In this document: in pieces, positions 36,342-48,825 of the stretch
How positions within the stretch are numbered: the stretch's first letter is position 1
Layout of the letters: each line of letters opens with the position of its first letter
Assembly: GCA_015680685.1 (NCBI GenBank)
Contig: MNCI01012692.1
Span: forward strand, 800-64,799
Reading direction: 5' to 3'
DNA: 64,000 nucleotides
Origin: Gnetum montanum
Lineage: Eukaryota; Streptophyta; Gnetopsida; Gnetales; Gnetaceae
Position numbers and translations under genes: made by a program
Notes under the pieces: generated by a model
The model's database searches: none
Told to the model about the DNA's origin: nothing
Seen by the model: only the letters and a program-made list of their open reading frames with translations

Positions 36342-38525
36342 TGTAGCGATGGAAAACATCAATGGCTAAAACATTGAGAGGTCACTGGGTGTATAGCCTA
36401 ACCCTGGATCTGTGTGAGGGTCATGCTGGATGTAAACGGATGTGGGGTGCCTTGAATGGTCTAGTCAATTAGACAGGAACTTAATCAGTGTACAATAACC
36501 TTTCGTAAACATTTGTTTTGGAGGTGATATATGCAAGTTGAAATGGTAAGCGACAAATGTAAAATGATGAAAAATAATCCAAGATATGATAATAGCCAAC
36601 AAAGAATGAAACTGGCTAGGGTGTGAAAATGCATGAACACAAGATTAGGGAATCTGATCTTTCCTTGACTAAAGGATATGCACAATAGAGGGGCAATATG
36701 GATAGGCATAATTTACAATGAAGCAGTATGGTCACAACTCCCTAAACTACTGTCAACAGCTTACTAACAGGGTTCTTCTGCTTACCAAGACTAATTTCCA
36801 AGAAGCCAAAATTCCATAATGCCAAACATGCTCGAAAGCCAACCATGCTAAAGATGCCAAAAGCCAACCACCAAAATGATGAATCCAAAAGCCAAGCATG
36901 CAAAAAGCCAACCCCTTGAGTATTTTTCACTAAGGTATTTATAGAGCCAAGAGTAGGAGAAAAACATGGTTTGGATGCCACGTGTCCTGGGTCCCACATA
37001 GTGCAAACATGACTATGCCATGATGTTGTGTGATGCTGGCTGTGAAACCTGCTACACTGTGACCATACTATTTAAGTTGAATGTACCAAAGTCCAGTGAG
37101 CTACCATGTTTATTACAAGAAAACTACCAACAATGCATGCAACATGGAGCCTGTGCTCTAGCACTACATCTTCCTTGCTTTGAAAAGCAAGGCCAAGCAT
37201 AGGAACAACTTTGGGGATAGTTAGGGGATGAAAAACAAAGCAAGCTTGTTGATTTTATCCTTTGAAAATATGTCAGGATGAGAGTAAGTATTTCCAACAA
37301 GTTCTGAAGAGGCTCCCATGCAAGTGTTACACTAATGATGCTACCTAGTGTATTAGTGTAGCATAGACACTTGCACACTACATTGTGCTATGCTGCATAG
37401 TTTAGCATAGCGTAGCCGCTAGTCTTGAAAGAAACCTTCCCTGAAAGCCAAGAATACCTGTTTGAGGTCTAGCCAAGTAAGCAATTGCAACCTTGTATTT
37501 TATGCTGGAAGGTCTTCAAACCTGCTGAGTTCATCCTTGGGACACTTTGGTATTTTGCATCCTCACTACCCTATGCTACACTATGCAATGTAGCACAACG
37601 TAGTAGCTAATATGGCATGCATCCTCATCTGATCTACAATGCTTTGTTAAGAAACCTTGCTTGAGGCCTGAGGCCTAAGTGGGATAGAAAATTTTTGAGG
37701 CCGAAGTGTTGCCAAGTGCAATCCTCTTGTTATAACCACTTGGCAAAGGTCCTTCGTATGTTCTATCCTTGCTACGCTTTGCTACACTACATAGCGTAAC
37801 ATAGCGTACCACCCAGTAGGGCTTAGATTCTGACTCATTCTTCCAAATGTTTTGTCATAGGATGTTAGTCATGTCCTAGGGTGTTAGTAGAGAAAACCTA
37901 TTTTATGGTTGAAGCATGGGCAAATGTGCCTACTCCATCAAAGCCATTTGAGTAGGAGTGTTGGTAGAGTGCATCTTGGCTACACTATGCTATGTTGTGT
38001 AGTGTAGCACAGCGTAGTGCTTGAGTGAATAGGATTTATGATGAAAATTGCCACATTTTTGATGTGTCACATTGCTTATACATCAAGGATGAAGTGGGGA
38101 ATATATCCTAAAGGACTAAATTGTTGTCAATTTACATCTTTTGGGTGCAATCAATTTCCCTAAGGCCTGCTACGCTATGCAGTGTAGTGTAGTGTAGCAG
38201 GTTTTGTAGTTAGAAAACTTGTTGAATTGTTTTGTTCATCCTAAAAACCTTCAATAGCTCCTATCATGGTCCCTAGGTCAAGTGTCAAGCTGGGCAGACT
38301 AGAGGGTGTAGCTAGCCTATTAACCCATGTAATAGAAAATTTGCTGGACTATGCAGTCTACCCCTAGTGCCTCTTTCATGCAAATTGGCCTTGTGGTTGG
38401 ATGCCACATTAACTGTGCCATAGAGGATATTGTCTACATGATCTAACATGTCACTATGCTTATGGGGACCCTTTCCCACATTTTGGGACTACTAGATCAT
38501 GAGTCCTAAAATTTATGGTGTTTCA
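36342..38525 (-). repeat. LTR shared by copies C and D (2,184 bp)
   Basis: Edges TGTAGCGATGG and ATGGTGTTTCA. On its right is the polypurine tract of copy D, so it is the 3' LTR of D. On its left is the protease remnant C without a primer-binding site. TATAAATA (minus) at 36936-36943. AAGCCAA-rich tract at about 36780-36920. Five TGCTA/TAGCA palindromes centred near 37393, 37589, 37791, 38000 and 38185. Confidence 0.85.
36936..36943 (-). promoter_or_regulatory. LTR TATA box (C/D LTR)
   Basis: TATAAATA on the minus strand, in the conserved LTR position. Confidence 0.6.
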
Positions 38526-38539
38526 GTGGCCCCTCTTTG

Positions 38540-39191
38540 TTGACATCTAGAGGATCTACCCAAGAGATATCGATAAAGAATACGAAACACCATGAAGATC
38601 TAGACACCAACATCACTATTTAGTGCCTGCTTGGATGACACCAACATCACCATGACACTATCATGAGTGACTATGGTAGCAGTAGCTCCAGAAAGTTAGC
38701 AAGATGTCAAATGACATCTCTGGAAGGTCAGCAATATGTCAAGTGTGGTGAAGCTACATACACTTCAGAGGATGTTTCTTTAGCATCATGAACTACATTC
38801 TGGAACTACAACATCCCACCTTGTGTTGTCCAGAAATATTAAAATGTGCACACTCACTTATTTGTAGGGTCATGGATGTGATCTAGGAGGGCATTGCACT
38901 ACGAACCCAGTTTAAGGTCTTGGTAGACCATCAGATGTGCAAGTTTAAGGTCCTAGCAAATTGTTATGCTAGTTTAACATAATAGAAAATGATGGATGGA
39001 TAGTTTAAGGTCGTAGCGGACTATGCTATGGGTGTCAATTTTATGTCATAGCCCAAGGACGTGTTGTGCCAATTTATAGTCATAGCAGACTATCTATGCT
39101 AGTTTTATGCCATAGGAGATGTTCTTTGCTAGTTTTACATCATAGTAGATGATTATCATACCTTGCTCTATACCTGATGTAATACTTTATA
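38540..39191 (-). other. 3' untranslated region of copy D
   Basis: About 1 kb shorter than in copy E. After the first 70 bases it jumps to sequence homologous to about 51890 onward in E. From 38915 to 39170 it holds about eight units of the GTTTAAGGTC/GACC tandem repeat. Confidence 0.65.
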
Positions 39192-42100
39192 TTAGATGTA
39201 GTATGGCTTGAGATACAAGTGGTTGATAGGATTTGTGAACTCATTTCCATCCATATCATCTAGTTTGAAGGCCATGTTCTCATAGGCTTTTGTGACTATG
39301 AAAGGGCCTTCCCAATTGGCTAAGAATTTGTTTACATGCTCATGAATAGCCTTGAGGACTAGGTTCCCCTTCTTAATTAACCATTGATGTAAATTTTAGT
39401 GGTGCTTTTGCCATTGTTTATCCTAGTACCATTCAATGCGATCAAGTGTTCGGGCACACTCCTCTTCTACAGATTCAAGATCGATGATCCTTGACTCATT
39501 GTTTTGAGCCTGATCTACAATGTTTGAGAGGATCATCCGAAGTGATGGAACTTGCAATTCAAGAGGTAACACTACATCAGATCCATAAACAAGACTATAT
39601 GGAGTCTTACCTATAGCTGTTCGACATGTTGTACAGTAAACCCACAATACGTAGAGTATTTTCTCGTGCCATCACCTCTTACTACTACTAAGCATCTTTT
39701 AGAGAACGCTGATAATGGCCTTATTTTTTGCCTCTACTTGATCATTCTCTTGTGGGTAATATGATGATGAAAAAGAGTGCTCATCAAGAGTGATCATCCG
39801 AAGTGATGGAACTTGCAATTCAAGAGGTAACACTACATCAGATCCATAAACAAGACTATATGGAGTCTTACCTATAGCTGTTCGACATGTTGTACAGTAA
39901 GCCCATAATACGTAGAGTATTTGCTCGTGCCATCACCTCTTACTACTACTAAGCATCTTTTAGAGAAGGTTGATAATGGCCTTATTTTTTGCCTCTACTT
40001 GATCATTCTCTTGTGGGTAATATGATGATGAAAAAGAGTGCTCAATGCCAAGGTTGTCGTAAAAGGTTTTAGTTTCCATGCTACTAAACTGTGGCTTGTT
40101 GTCCATTACAATATTCATGGGAAGACCAAACCTTGTTACTATGTTGTCCAAGATAAAGTCAAAAAAATTTTGAGATGTAGTCTTCCTTAGGATAATAGCC
40201 TCCATCCACTTTGTGAATTATTCAGTTGCAATGATGATGAAGCTATGTCCTACAGAAGACTTGGATGTGATGGGTCCAATGATGTCTAGTCCCCATCATT
40301 GGAATGGCCAAGTGATTTGTATAGGATGTAACTTAGTAGGTGATACGTGTATGATATTTACATGACATTTACATACATCACACATCCTAACTTTGGCAAG
40401 GAAATCATATTCTATGCAAGGCTAGTAGTACCCTAGGCATCTGATTTTTGCTACCATAGCCCTAGGAGCTATGTGTCCCCCACATCATCCCTCATGGACT
40501 TCATTAACAATTTTTTGTGCTTATTCCCTACTAATGCAAGTTAGTAACATCCCATCAAAGGAGCATTTTCATAAGGTGTTATCTCTTATGAGGACATACT
40601 ACCAGGCTCACTTGCAGATTACATCCTTTTGAGTGGATGTCAAGCCATATGGGGGTTCTCCATGTTGGAGGTAAGCTTTAATGTTGGCATATCGTTCTTA
40701 GATAGCTGTTGCACTTATAGATGCAATGTATACTTCTTGAGTAATAGGATCTATGCATTCTATTATTGAAGCAGGTAAAGTGGAAAATAAGTTTGATGGC
40801 ACATTTAATGCTCACATGGCTAGCACATCAGCTATGGTGTTCTCATTACGAGGCACATGTTGAATGTCTAATGTTGCAAAGTATTTCAGTAAACTCTTAG
40901 CTAGATCGAAATAAGGTTGCAAATGTGAAGCCTTGCAAGCATATACTTTAGTGATCTAGTTGACAACTAATTGTGAGTCGCCCCAGACTACCAAATGTTG
41001 GATCTTTAGCTCTCAAGGTGCTAAGAGGTCTCTAAGGAGTCCTCCATACTCAGCTACATTTTTCATACAAAGGAATGTAAAGAAATATGCAAAAGGGTCA
41101 AATTTCCCTAGACACAAATGTAATAACTACGGTAGTGCTTCCACCTCATGTAGTTGAAACGCCATCAAAATGTAAAGTTGCTTCGAAATTGGATGGTACA
41201 AAGTTTAGGCTATTGATGTGTTCATCCAGGAATTCTAGTTCTATTATTGCCTAATCATCAATGGGTGAAATTGGGAGCTATGTGGTGATTACTTAACCCT
41301 TTTTTGATGATTGGGCTACATAATGTAAATCGAATTCTTCCATTATAGCTTTCCATCGGGCTATCCTACTACTCTCATACAAGTTGGTTGTGATAGCCCG
41401 AAGTATGTTGCTCTTACATATGATGTTAACTTTGCTGTGAAACAGGTAATGTCTCCACATTTTGAGCATAAAGACTAGGGTGATACAATATTTTTCTACC
41501 TTGTTGTACTTTGCCTCATAAGCTATTAAAGAATGGCTTAAATAATAAACTGGGATTTCAGACCTGTAATTTCTTTTTTGAAATAGCAATGCAACAATAG
41601 ATGTGTCCAAAGTGGCAAGGTAGATGTAGAAAGGCTTATCCTCTATGATGGTAAATATTTGGGAGATGTAACAGCTCTTTCTTTAGGTTGTCAAAGGCTT
41701 GTTGACATTGATCTATCCACTTGAAGTTGATCCCTTTTCTAAGTAGGTGTTGCATGGGGTGTAGCTTGTCTGTCAACTTTGCCATAAACCTCTTGATAAA
41801 CTGTACTCTACCTTGCAACCCACGTAACTCTTTAAGGTTTGTAGGTGGTGCTAAGTTAACAATGGCCCTCACTTTATCGAGGTCCATTTGTTTTCCTATT
41901 TCTGACACTATGAAACCTAGCATGCGTCCGATTTTAACTTTGAAAACACATTTCTTAGGGTTGAGGCACAAGTCATGCCTATGAAAATGTTGGAGGACTA
42001 TATTGAGATCATTGGGATGATCGATAGCTTCTTTAGACTTGACTACTATGTCATCCATGTAATTGTTCAATCTCTCCTAAAAATATATGTCATTGCTCAT

Positions 42101-42922
42101 TGGTAGGTTTCTCCAATGTTTTTGAGTCTAAAGGGAATCATTGTATAACAAAATGTTCCCCAAGGGGTCATGAAATTAGTTGACAACTAATGCACCAGGT
42201 TTATATGGATCTGGTTATAGCCTAAAAACCCATCCATGAAGGATAGTAAGGCATGACCAGCTGTAGTGTCGATAAGTTTATTGATACTTGGCAATGGGAA
42301 TTCATCCCTGATCGTTTCTTTATTCAAGTCTCGAAATTCTATACAAATTCGTATACCTCCCATTTTCTTAGAAACTACAACAATTTTCGATACCCATTCC
42401 AAGTAATCGACTTCCCAAATGAAACCAGATTGATAAAGCTTGGTGATTTCATCACTTATGGCTAGTGCAATCTCTAGTTTGATTTTATGAGATTTTTGCT
42501 TGACTACCTTAACACATTGATCTAGGATAAAGTTATGTTGTATGAGCCATGGATCCAAGCCCAACATGTCATCATATGACCATGCAAACACATTAACATT
42601 GTCATGGAGTGCTTTTAAGATGTTTTGGTATACCTATGGATGTAATAGAGAGCTAAATTTCAAGGTTTTTGCTTCACCACTAATGGTAGTTACAAGGATT
42701 TCAATGAGAGGATCCTCAGTCACATCCCTAGCCTCTAAGTCTAAGGCTTGGACTAGATGTTCAGGCTAGTCTAGGGATGTTTCTAAGGATACTACGGTGT
42801 TGTGAGAGGATAATTCAAAGTCTACCAGTCCTTGATTCAAGAATCTTTTAAATCTACCGTAAGGACCCATTAAGGTCAAAGGCGAACAAAGATCACCATG
42901 CATAGCCATTTTTTTAGTGAAC
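39192..42922 (-). pseudogene. pol: pol 3' exon: RT, RNase H, integrase (copy D)
   Basis: Frame opens after the acceptor-like TGATAG at 42923; start MAMHGDL at 42909. RT palm at 42591-42187 (DMLGLDPWLI, FPLPSINKLID) and catalytic YMDD at 42050-42061, thumb to 41636, classical RNase H 41610-41293 (VYYLSHSL, YESSRIARW), then a decayed second RNase H (about 41150-40560). Integrase core pieces at 40205-39960 (MDNKPQFSS, YYPQENDQVEAKNK) and 39647-39423 (TGKTPYSLVYGSD in related form). An internal 261-bp tandem duplication (39531-40045) repeats integrase sequence. The end, YYI-stop, matches A and E. Confidence 0.85.
39531..40045. repeat. 261-bp direct tandem duplication in integrase
   Basis: GATCATCCGAAGTGATGGAA begins at 39531 and again at 39792, and near-identity continues for about 250 bases in each copy. 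It is absent from A and E. Only a few differences separate the two units, so it is much younger than the element or is an assembly artefact. Confidence 0.8.
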
Positions 42923-43569
42923 CTATCACATCAAGAAAATAAACCAAGTCAAGTGATACCTATTTGAAGCAACAACATGGAATCAATAATTCAACATAAG
43001 ATAATTGCTAGTTTAAGGTCTTAGCGAACTACAATAATGTAATAGTTTGGTCTAAAATGTAAAATGAATGCTAAAATTGCCAGTTTAAGGTCATGGAAGA
43101 TCGTAATTGGGCTCTATTGTAGAGAGAACACTAAAAGTACTAGTTTAGGGTCATGGTGAACTGTAATAATGTAAAGTTTGATCTAAAGTATAACATGAAT
43201 GCTAAAATTATTAGCTTAAGGTCATGGTGGACTATCACTGGGCTACATTGTAGAGAGAGCACTAAGATTACCAGCTTAAGGTCATGGTAGACTATCACTG
43301 GGCCATACTACAAGTTAAAATTGCTAGTTTAGGGTCTTTGTAGATCGTCATATGATGGTATTGTAGGTTAAAATTGCAAGTTTAATGTCTTTGCAAACAG
43401 TTATTAAGTTTAAAATCTGTAAATGCAAAGTGAAAATTTTGGTGGGCCCACTTACTATGTTGCCAATGAGTGCTACACTGTAGTGGGACTATGTTTCAAT
43501 AGTGCTATGTTGTAGGGGTATCCCGCATTACCTGAAAAATGAAAGTGACAAGTAGTTTACTACATTGAC

Positions 43570-43577
43570 TATAACTA
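43570..43577 (+). promoter_or_regulatory. TATA box of antisense gene (copy D)
   Basis: ACTATAACTAGGGG, one change from the CTATAAATAGGGG of copy E, 139 bp before the ATG. It is followed in both copies by TTACCCCNTGGTAAA, a small dyad. Confidence 0.65.
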
Positions 43578-43708
43578 GGGGATTACCCCCTGGTAAATTT
43601 ATCATTTTCTTTGTTAGAGCCCACACACAAAGCGTAGTGTGGTCAAACAGAAAGAAAGTATAATAGGCATAGCGTAGTAGTTGGTACTACTGATTTGTGA
43701 ATGAGGTA

Positions 43709-46700
43709 ATGGCATGCAAAGGCGAATGCAAGCATTGGAGACTAGCCAAGGTGGATGAAGTGAGGGAAACTCTAGGACACCTATCTAAGGCATGCGTTAA
43801 GGTGCGGCAAGAGGCTCTATCTACTCGGTAAGTCATTACACTACCCATGTTTCCATTATGCAATGCATCGGGTTAGATTGCCATTTTTGGTACTGTTGTC
43901 ATTTTTGTAACTATTTTCACTATTTTTGTTGCTGTTTTGGCTACTATGCCATGGTTGCCGCTACTTGGTAGCAGCGATCGTACAATTGCTATGCTACAAC
44001 TACGTTTGATACTACCCAGGCCACCATTGTTAAGAATGGTGACTACATTATTGTATGGGTTTGGGTGGTTATGAATGGCATAGCATACCACCCTTAGAGG
44101 CATTTGTTTGTTTGCATTGTTTTTGGTACAACATGAAACATGCTTTGCGTGGTGTAGCATGAACTATTTCATGCAGCAGGATAGGGTTGGGACAATAGGG
44201 GCATTATGAATTATTTTTTGCCTATGCTATCAAGACTAACATTTTTGTTTCTATTACGCTATGATATTATATTGACAAGCCTTTGGACCATTACGTTGTC
44301 AATCTATTGCACTACTATACTATTAAACTTGTGATGCCACTACACTATTAAGTTGGCCATGCTACTAAATTTGCTACACTGTAATGCTTATTCCATTATT
44401 ATGCTACTTGTTCCGTTATGTCTGTTGTACTTGTTCCATTCCTATGCTGCATGGGATGCAGTCATCTTGCTATGTTGCACGTAGCACATTTGTCACACTT
44501 GTGCAAAAGTGTAACTATTACACTATGCTGTAAAATGCATGTCTGCTATGTTGCACTGTGTAACGCATGACTATTACAGTGTGGGGTGCACCTGCTATGT
44601 TACGCTAAGTGGGGCTAAACTGTTATGCTATGCTACACATGACACTTTTCTATGCTACATGCAATGTTTAACTCTGTTTTATCTGAGATGCATTGTTTCA
44701 TGCCAAAGTGAAATTTGTAAGCGAAGGGTTATGCTATGTTACATTTGTGATCATTACTTGAACACAGCGATAACGTTTGATGTTTTGTCATGCAGGGTCA
44801 TGTTGAAACTCGTTCTGATTATCCTTGATGTGGTAGGAGTGCTATGCTACCTTAGCGAACCCATGGCCAATGCCCCCCCACCCCATGCATGGGTAGGGCA
44901 ATAGGTATTCTACTTCTGAGAGGGTGCACAAGACTTCCTAGAGTTCCCCCTCTACCATTTTAGTGTGATTGTGTGGTCACACTTATTGGCTGAAACAACC
45001 ACTGTACTCATAGAAACATTATTGCCTGGGGCAAACCAGGGCATTCTGAAGGTCGTAGCTTATGGGTTGATCAGAGATGAAGGGGTAGAAGGCTTAGATC
45101 GGTGCCCAAGGAGATTGAGGTGCCTAAATTGGATCTGGGACATGCTCGAATACAAATGCTACCACTTGTACAACATGCCATATGTCGCCCGTCACATGGG
45201 CACCTGCTTTCAAAACCCACCTAGAATCGTTTACTATGCTGGTAGGTGAGTATTGTAAAGGTATTTTAACATGTTACACTAGAAAAAAAATGCTTACCAT
45301 CTTCTTCCATGTTGCTAGGTTTTACATCGACGAGGGTGGTCTTCATGGTAACATGGATACCTTGGCGTTGGCCCAAATGGCTCTGCAAGAGCTCTCCTCT
45401 ACTAGGAATGTGCATGACTATGTGATAGAATAAATTTGGCTTGATCTTAAAACCTATCCAACTAGGTATTCCAAATTCTATGAGAAATGTAAAGAAGTTT
45501 GCTGGTTCGATAGAAAATGGGCATCGTGTCGACCGTTTACCATTGAAGACTTCTTAGTGAAACTTCCACTATTTCCTACGCCATTTAAGCTTGGTATGTT
45601 AAACCTTGCATTTATTCTTGTGTTCAAATTATGATGCACTTTTTTCCTTTGATACCTTTATTATTTGTTGCTAACCAATGCAATAGCGAAGGAATCCCAA
45701 GAGGTCACAATGGTCACCTCTAGGCATGACGATACTAACCTCTTCTTCAACTATGGGGAGGTGGAGGAGACTCAGCATTGGCTCTACAATGGGGCCTCAA
45801 CCACCCTTGCTCACAACATTCAGGAGGCTAGGCTCATGGATTTTTTTCTAGCTATAAACTTAAGTGTCCCAGTTGTAGAAATGCTTTCCCTAGCTAATTC
45901 CTTCTCTGAGAAGGCCAATTGCTTCTGCACATGTATTCACGGTGTGCGGGTGGTGTTTGAAATTAACAATCAACTATTTGTGGATCTTTTCGGTGTCCCT
46001 TATAATGGTCTCCCTATAGGAGAAAAATATATAAAAGATGCAAACCATCAAGGGGATACCGAGGAATGGCTAGGAACAAGCAAGGACCAAAAGAGGATTT
46101 ATATCCACAAGGTCAAGCTAGCGGTGGCCCAAATAGTTTACCTTGTCTTCAATGCCCATGCTTTTCCCAAGTTACTCTCCTGACGAAAAATATTTGGAGT
46201 GGAGTAGCCTTGGATAATGAGAGAGGTCATGAAGGAAGGGACCCATTAAAACTAGGCCAAGTACCTTTTAGAAGGCTTACGTGCTAAGATGGTCAAGCTT
46301 CATGAGAACTCTAACTCTCATTTCAACGTTCACTATGCCTTCTTTGTAGCATGCTTACATCAGTTCATAAAATTCTTGGTGGTTTTTGAAAATGGTGCCT
46401 AGCTATAGCAAGATTGTAACTAGAGATCTAAGTCATGGATTTGCTAGGTTTTTTGTACCACCTAATCCCAAGACACCCTGGAAGCTATCAGGGAATCACT
46501 TTTAATAATGACGAGGGATGGGGTGGCACAACCCTTTTGTGCCTAGGATAGTGTGGGAGAGGTGCCTTCCATTAACACAGGCAATGTGTTAAAGGGGGAA
46601 CGCCTTATTGAAAAAATAGTGAAGACTAGGCTGTAACATAAGAAGTCTTGTCCTACAGAAGAGCCTCCCCGTACGAATGAAGAGAGGGAAAAAAAGCTAC

Positions 46701-48437
46701 AAATCAAATTCCACAGATTGCAGCCCCTAGTTGGTAAGTGTGCTTGGCTATTCTGTTAGCATAGCACTTGCCACGCTGTTCTATGCTAGGTAGCATCACA
46801 TAGTGTAGCACCTATTTCAAGTTAGAGTACCCTGCATACTACGATTATGTTTTATCAGTAGGAGAAGAAGAGGCTCTAGCCCTTGGAATAAGGGTGCCTG
46901 CTGAAGAGGATGAAGAGGCACCAACCACAAAAGAAGAGGCCCCTACCATAGAGGAAGAGATCCCTATCGATGATCTTTTTTCCAAATGTGGTTCAGTACC
47001 TGAGGGGCACATGAGTGTTGAGGATGCTGCCACACATTTGGGTTAGTTGGAAAGAGAGGGGCTTCAATTTGATGCTAGTGAGTTTGACTGCTTATTTGAC
47101 AGTGTGTCAATGGGTGATCCCTCGATTATCACCCTTGAGGGTTTGTTGGGTAGGAGCTTTATACTATCATTTACGTTGTTCATTAGCTTTGTTGTTGTCC
47201 TCTCCACCATGGCTAAAATATTTTATTATGCAATAGATACCACTGTTGATTCCCCTAGACCTTCTTCTTCAATCTGTCTCCAACCCTAGACTGGGACCCC
47301 CGATAAATTCACTTTCATGTAGGGGGTGGTTGACGACATGATCGATCGCCTAAGGTAGATCGATCTGGAGATTGGTATGTTAAAATTGCTATGCTTGGCT
47401 CTCTATGTTATTACAATTTTGCTATGTCACTATTGACTAATGATCTCCCATGTATGGTTGGCAGCCTCCTCCCATCTCAAGTGGGAACCTAAGAAAGCTA
47501 TTGAGGTCAACGCTATGCCTGAACTTCCACCAGAGGTAGCCAAGGTATCTCATCACATATACAATGAAGCAAGTAAATACGTGTTGTAATCTGCATGCTC
47601 CTTATGGGAGTGTAGGTGTGTAAATGAGGACCTTTGGAAGTAGGTACAGAAACTTGAGAAGGAGAAGGCCAACCTAACCACTAAAGTGGGGGATCTTTAG
47701 TCTAGGAATGAATTTTTGTTGGCCCGAGATACTCGCAATGGCAATTGACATATGGACGTTATCAACTATGCAAGATATTGGATGGCCGTGTGAAGCAAAA
47801 ATGAAGCTACACACAAGATCATCGAACAACGCATGTAGATGGACCTTCTAGCCTAGAAGAACCAAGACTAGAAGAATTATAGTGCAAAGGTTTACAAATG
47901 GGGACAGGCACAAAAGAACCACAAGCATATGTTTAAATTGGAACGTGTTGCCTATCATAAATAGTATTGAGATGCTTTGGTTAAGTTGCATACCCATGAG
48001 CTATTTCTTGATGTCATTGGTGCTTTTAGGGCCTATGAAAATTCATGCAATAGGTGATGATCAGTGAGTCTCCTGAAAGGGAAATGACCCTACCTACCGA
48101 TGAGACCACCACCTCCACCTTTTCCCCAAGACCACCTAGATGGACAGCTATGGAAAAAGGGAAAGTTGCAACAAGAATTGATCTAGGAGATAAGTATTGA
48201 GCCAATGTCACTGAGGAGGAGATCCTACGACATCTTGCAATTGACATGGATAGGATACCCTCTAAAATGGATGCGGGGCCATATCGGGTTAGTCACATTT
48301 TTCTATGTCATAGCTTATTTTATAGAAGCCTTTTTTGTAGCTTTGATTCATTATTTTATTTTTTTCTTACATAGGATCTAAATAAAGATGCAGGACCTAG
48401 TGAAACAAGGAATGGCGGTGCGAGCAAAGATACATAG
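43709..48437 (+). pseudogene. Antisense seven-exon gene, copy D (best preserved)
   Basis: Exons: 43709-43827 (119 bp), 44796-45245 (450), 45319-45593 (275), 45687-46733 (1,047), 46859-47374 (516), 47465-48287 (823), 48375-48437 (63, TAG). Total about 3.3 kb, about 1,100 codons. All donors are GT (GTAAGT, GTGAGT, GTATGT, GTAAGT, GTATGT, GTTAGT) and all acceptors AG. Split codons read through the joins (CG/G Arg, AG/G Arg, G/CG Ala). Exon 1 is short and basic (MACKGECKHWRLAKV). Exons 2-4 form a core (NPPRIVYYAG joined to RFYIDEGG; LFGVPYNGLPIGEK). Exon 5 is acidic, then has a hydrophobic run (FTLFISFVVVLSTMAK). Exon 6 is Lys/Glu/Leu-rich and probably a coiled coil. A few TAG/TGA stops remain. 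No family recognised. Confidence 0.8.
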
Positions 48438-48825
48438 TGTGGCGGTGTGAGATTTTTATTTTTTTCTTTGAATTTAAAAATTTTTGTAAACATTATTGAT
48501 TAGGATTGAATGAAGAATATAATGTGAAAGCATTTGTTTCATTTTGGTCAATGTGTTATATTTATCTTTAATCTTTGTCTTTTTGGGCCCCTTAGGAGCT
48601 TTTCATTTTAGTTTTAGGCCATTTCGGGTCATCGCTAATTTTAGGAGATTTTTTTTATTTTTGGTGGTTTTTTGAGAAGTGGAATAACCATTTTTAGGCC
48701 TTAGTAGACCGCAATGGTAGTTTAAGGCCATTTCAGGCTGCGATGCTAGTTTAAGGCCATTTCGGGTTGCAATGCTAGTTTAAGGAAATTTTAGGCCATT
48801 GCTAGTTTTAGGCCATTTTGGGCCT

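Larger units (their letters stand above)
38526..48825 (-). mobile_element. Copy D internal region, gag-protease deleted
   Basis: Starts at the polypurine tract (38526-38539, minus CAAAGAGGGGCCAC), then a short 3' untranslated region, pol (42922-39192), the intron with the antisense gene (43709-48437), and GGCC-motif repeats that run straight into the next LTR at 48826. Gag, protease, leader and primer-binding site are all missing, so this copy could not move on its own. Confidence 0.8.
42923..48825 (-). other. Presumed sense intron of copy D (donor side deleted)
   Basis: The acceptor side is kept: a pyrimidine-rich run then TGATAG before the RT frame. The donor went with the protease deletion. 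43005-43420 holds about nine copies of the GTTTAAGGTC/GACC motif, and 48605-48825 about seven of the GGCC form. The antisense gene fills the middle. Confidence 0.6.

Noticed and set aside
36485-36709. Minus-strand frame of 74 codons with a hydrophobic middle
   Set aside because: Lies within the U5/R side of an LTR and is not open in the other LTRs.
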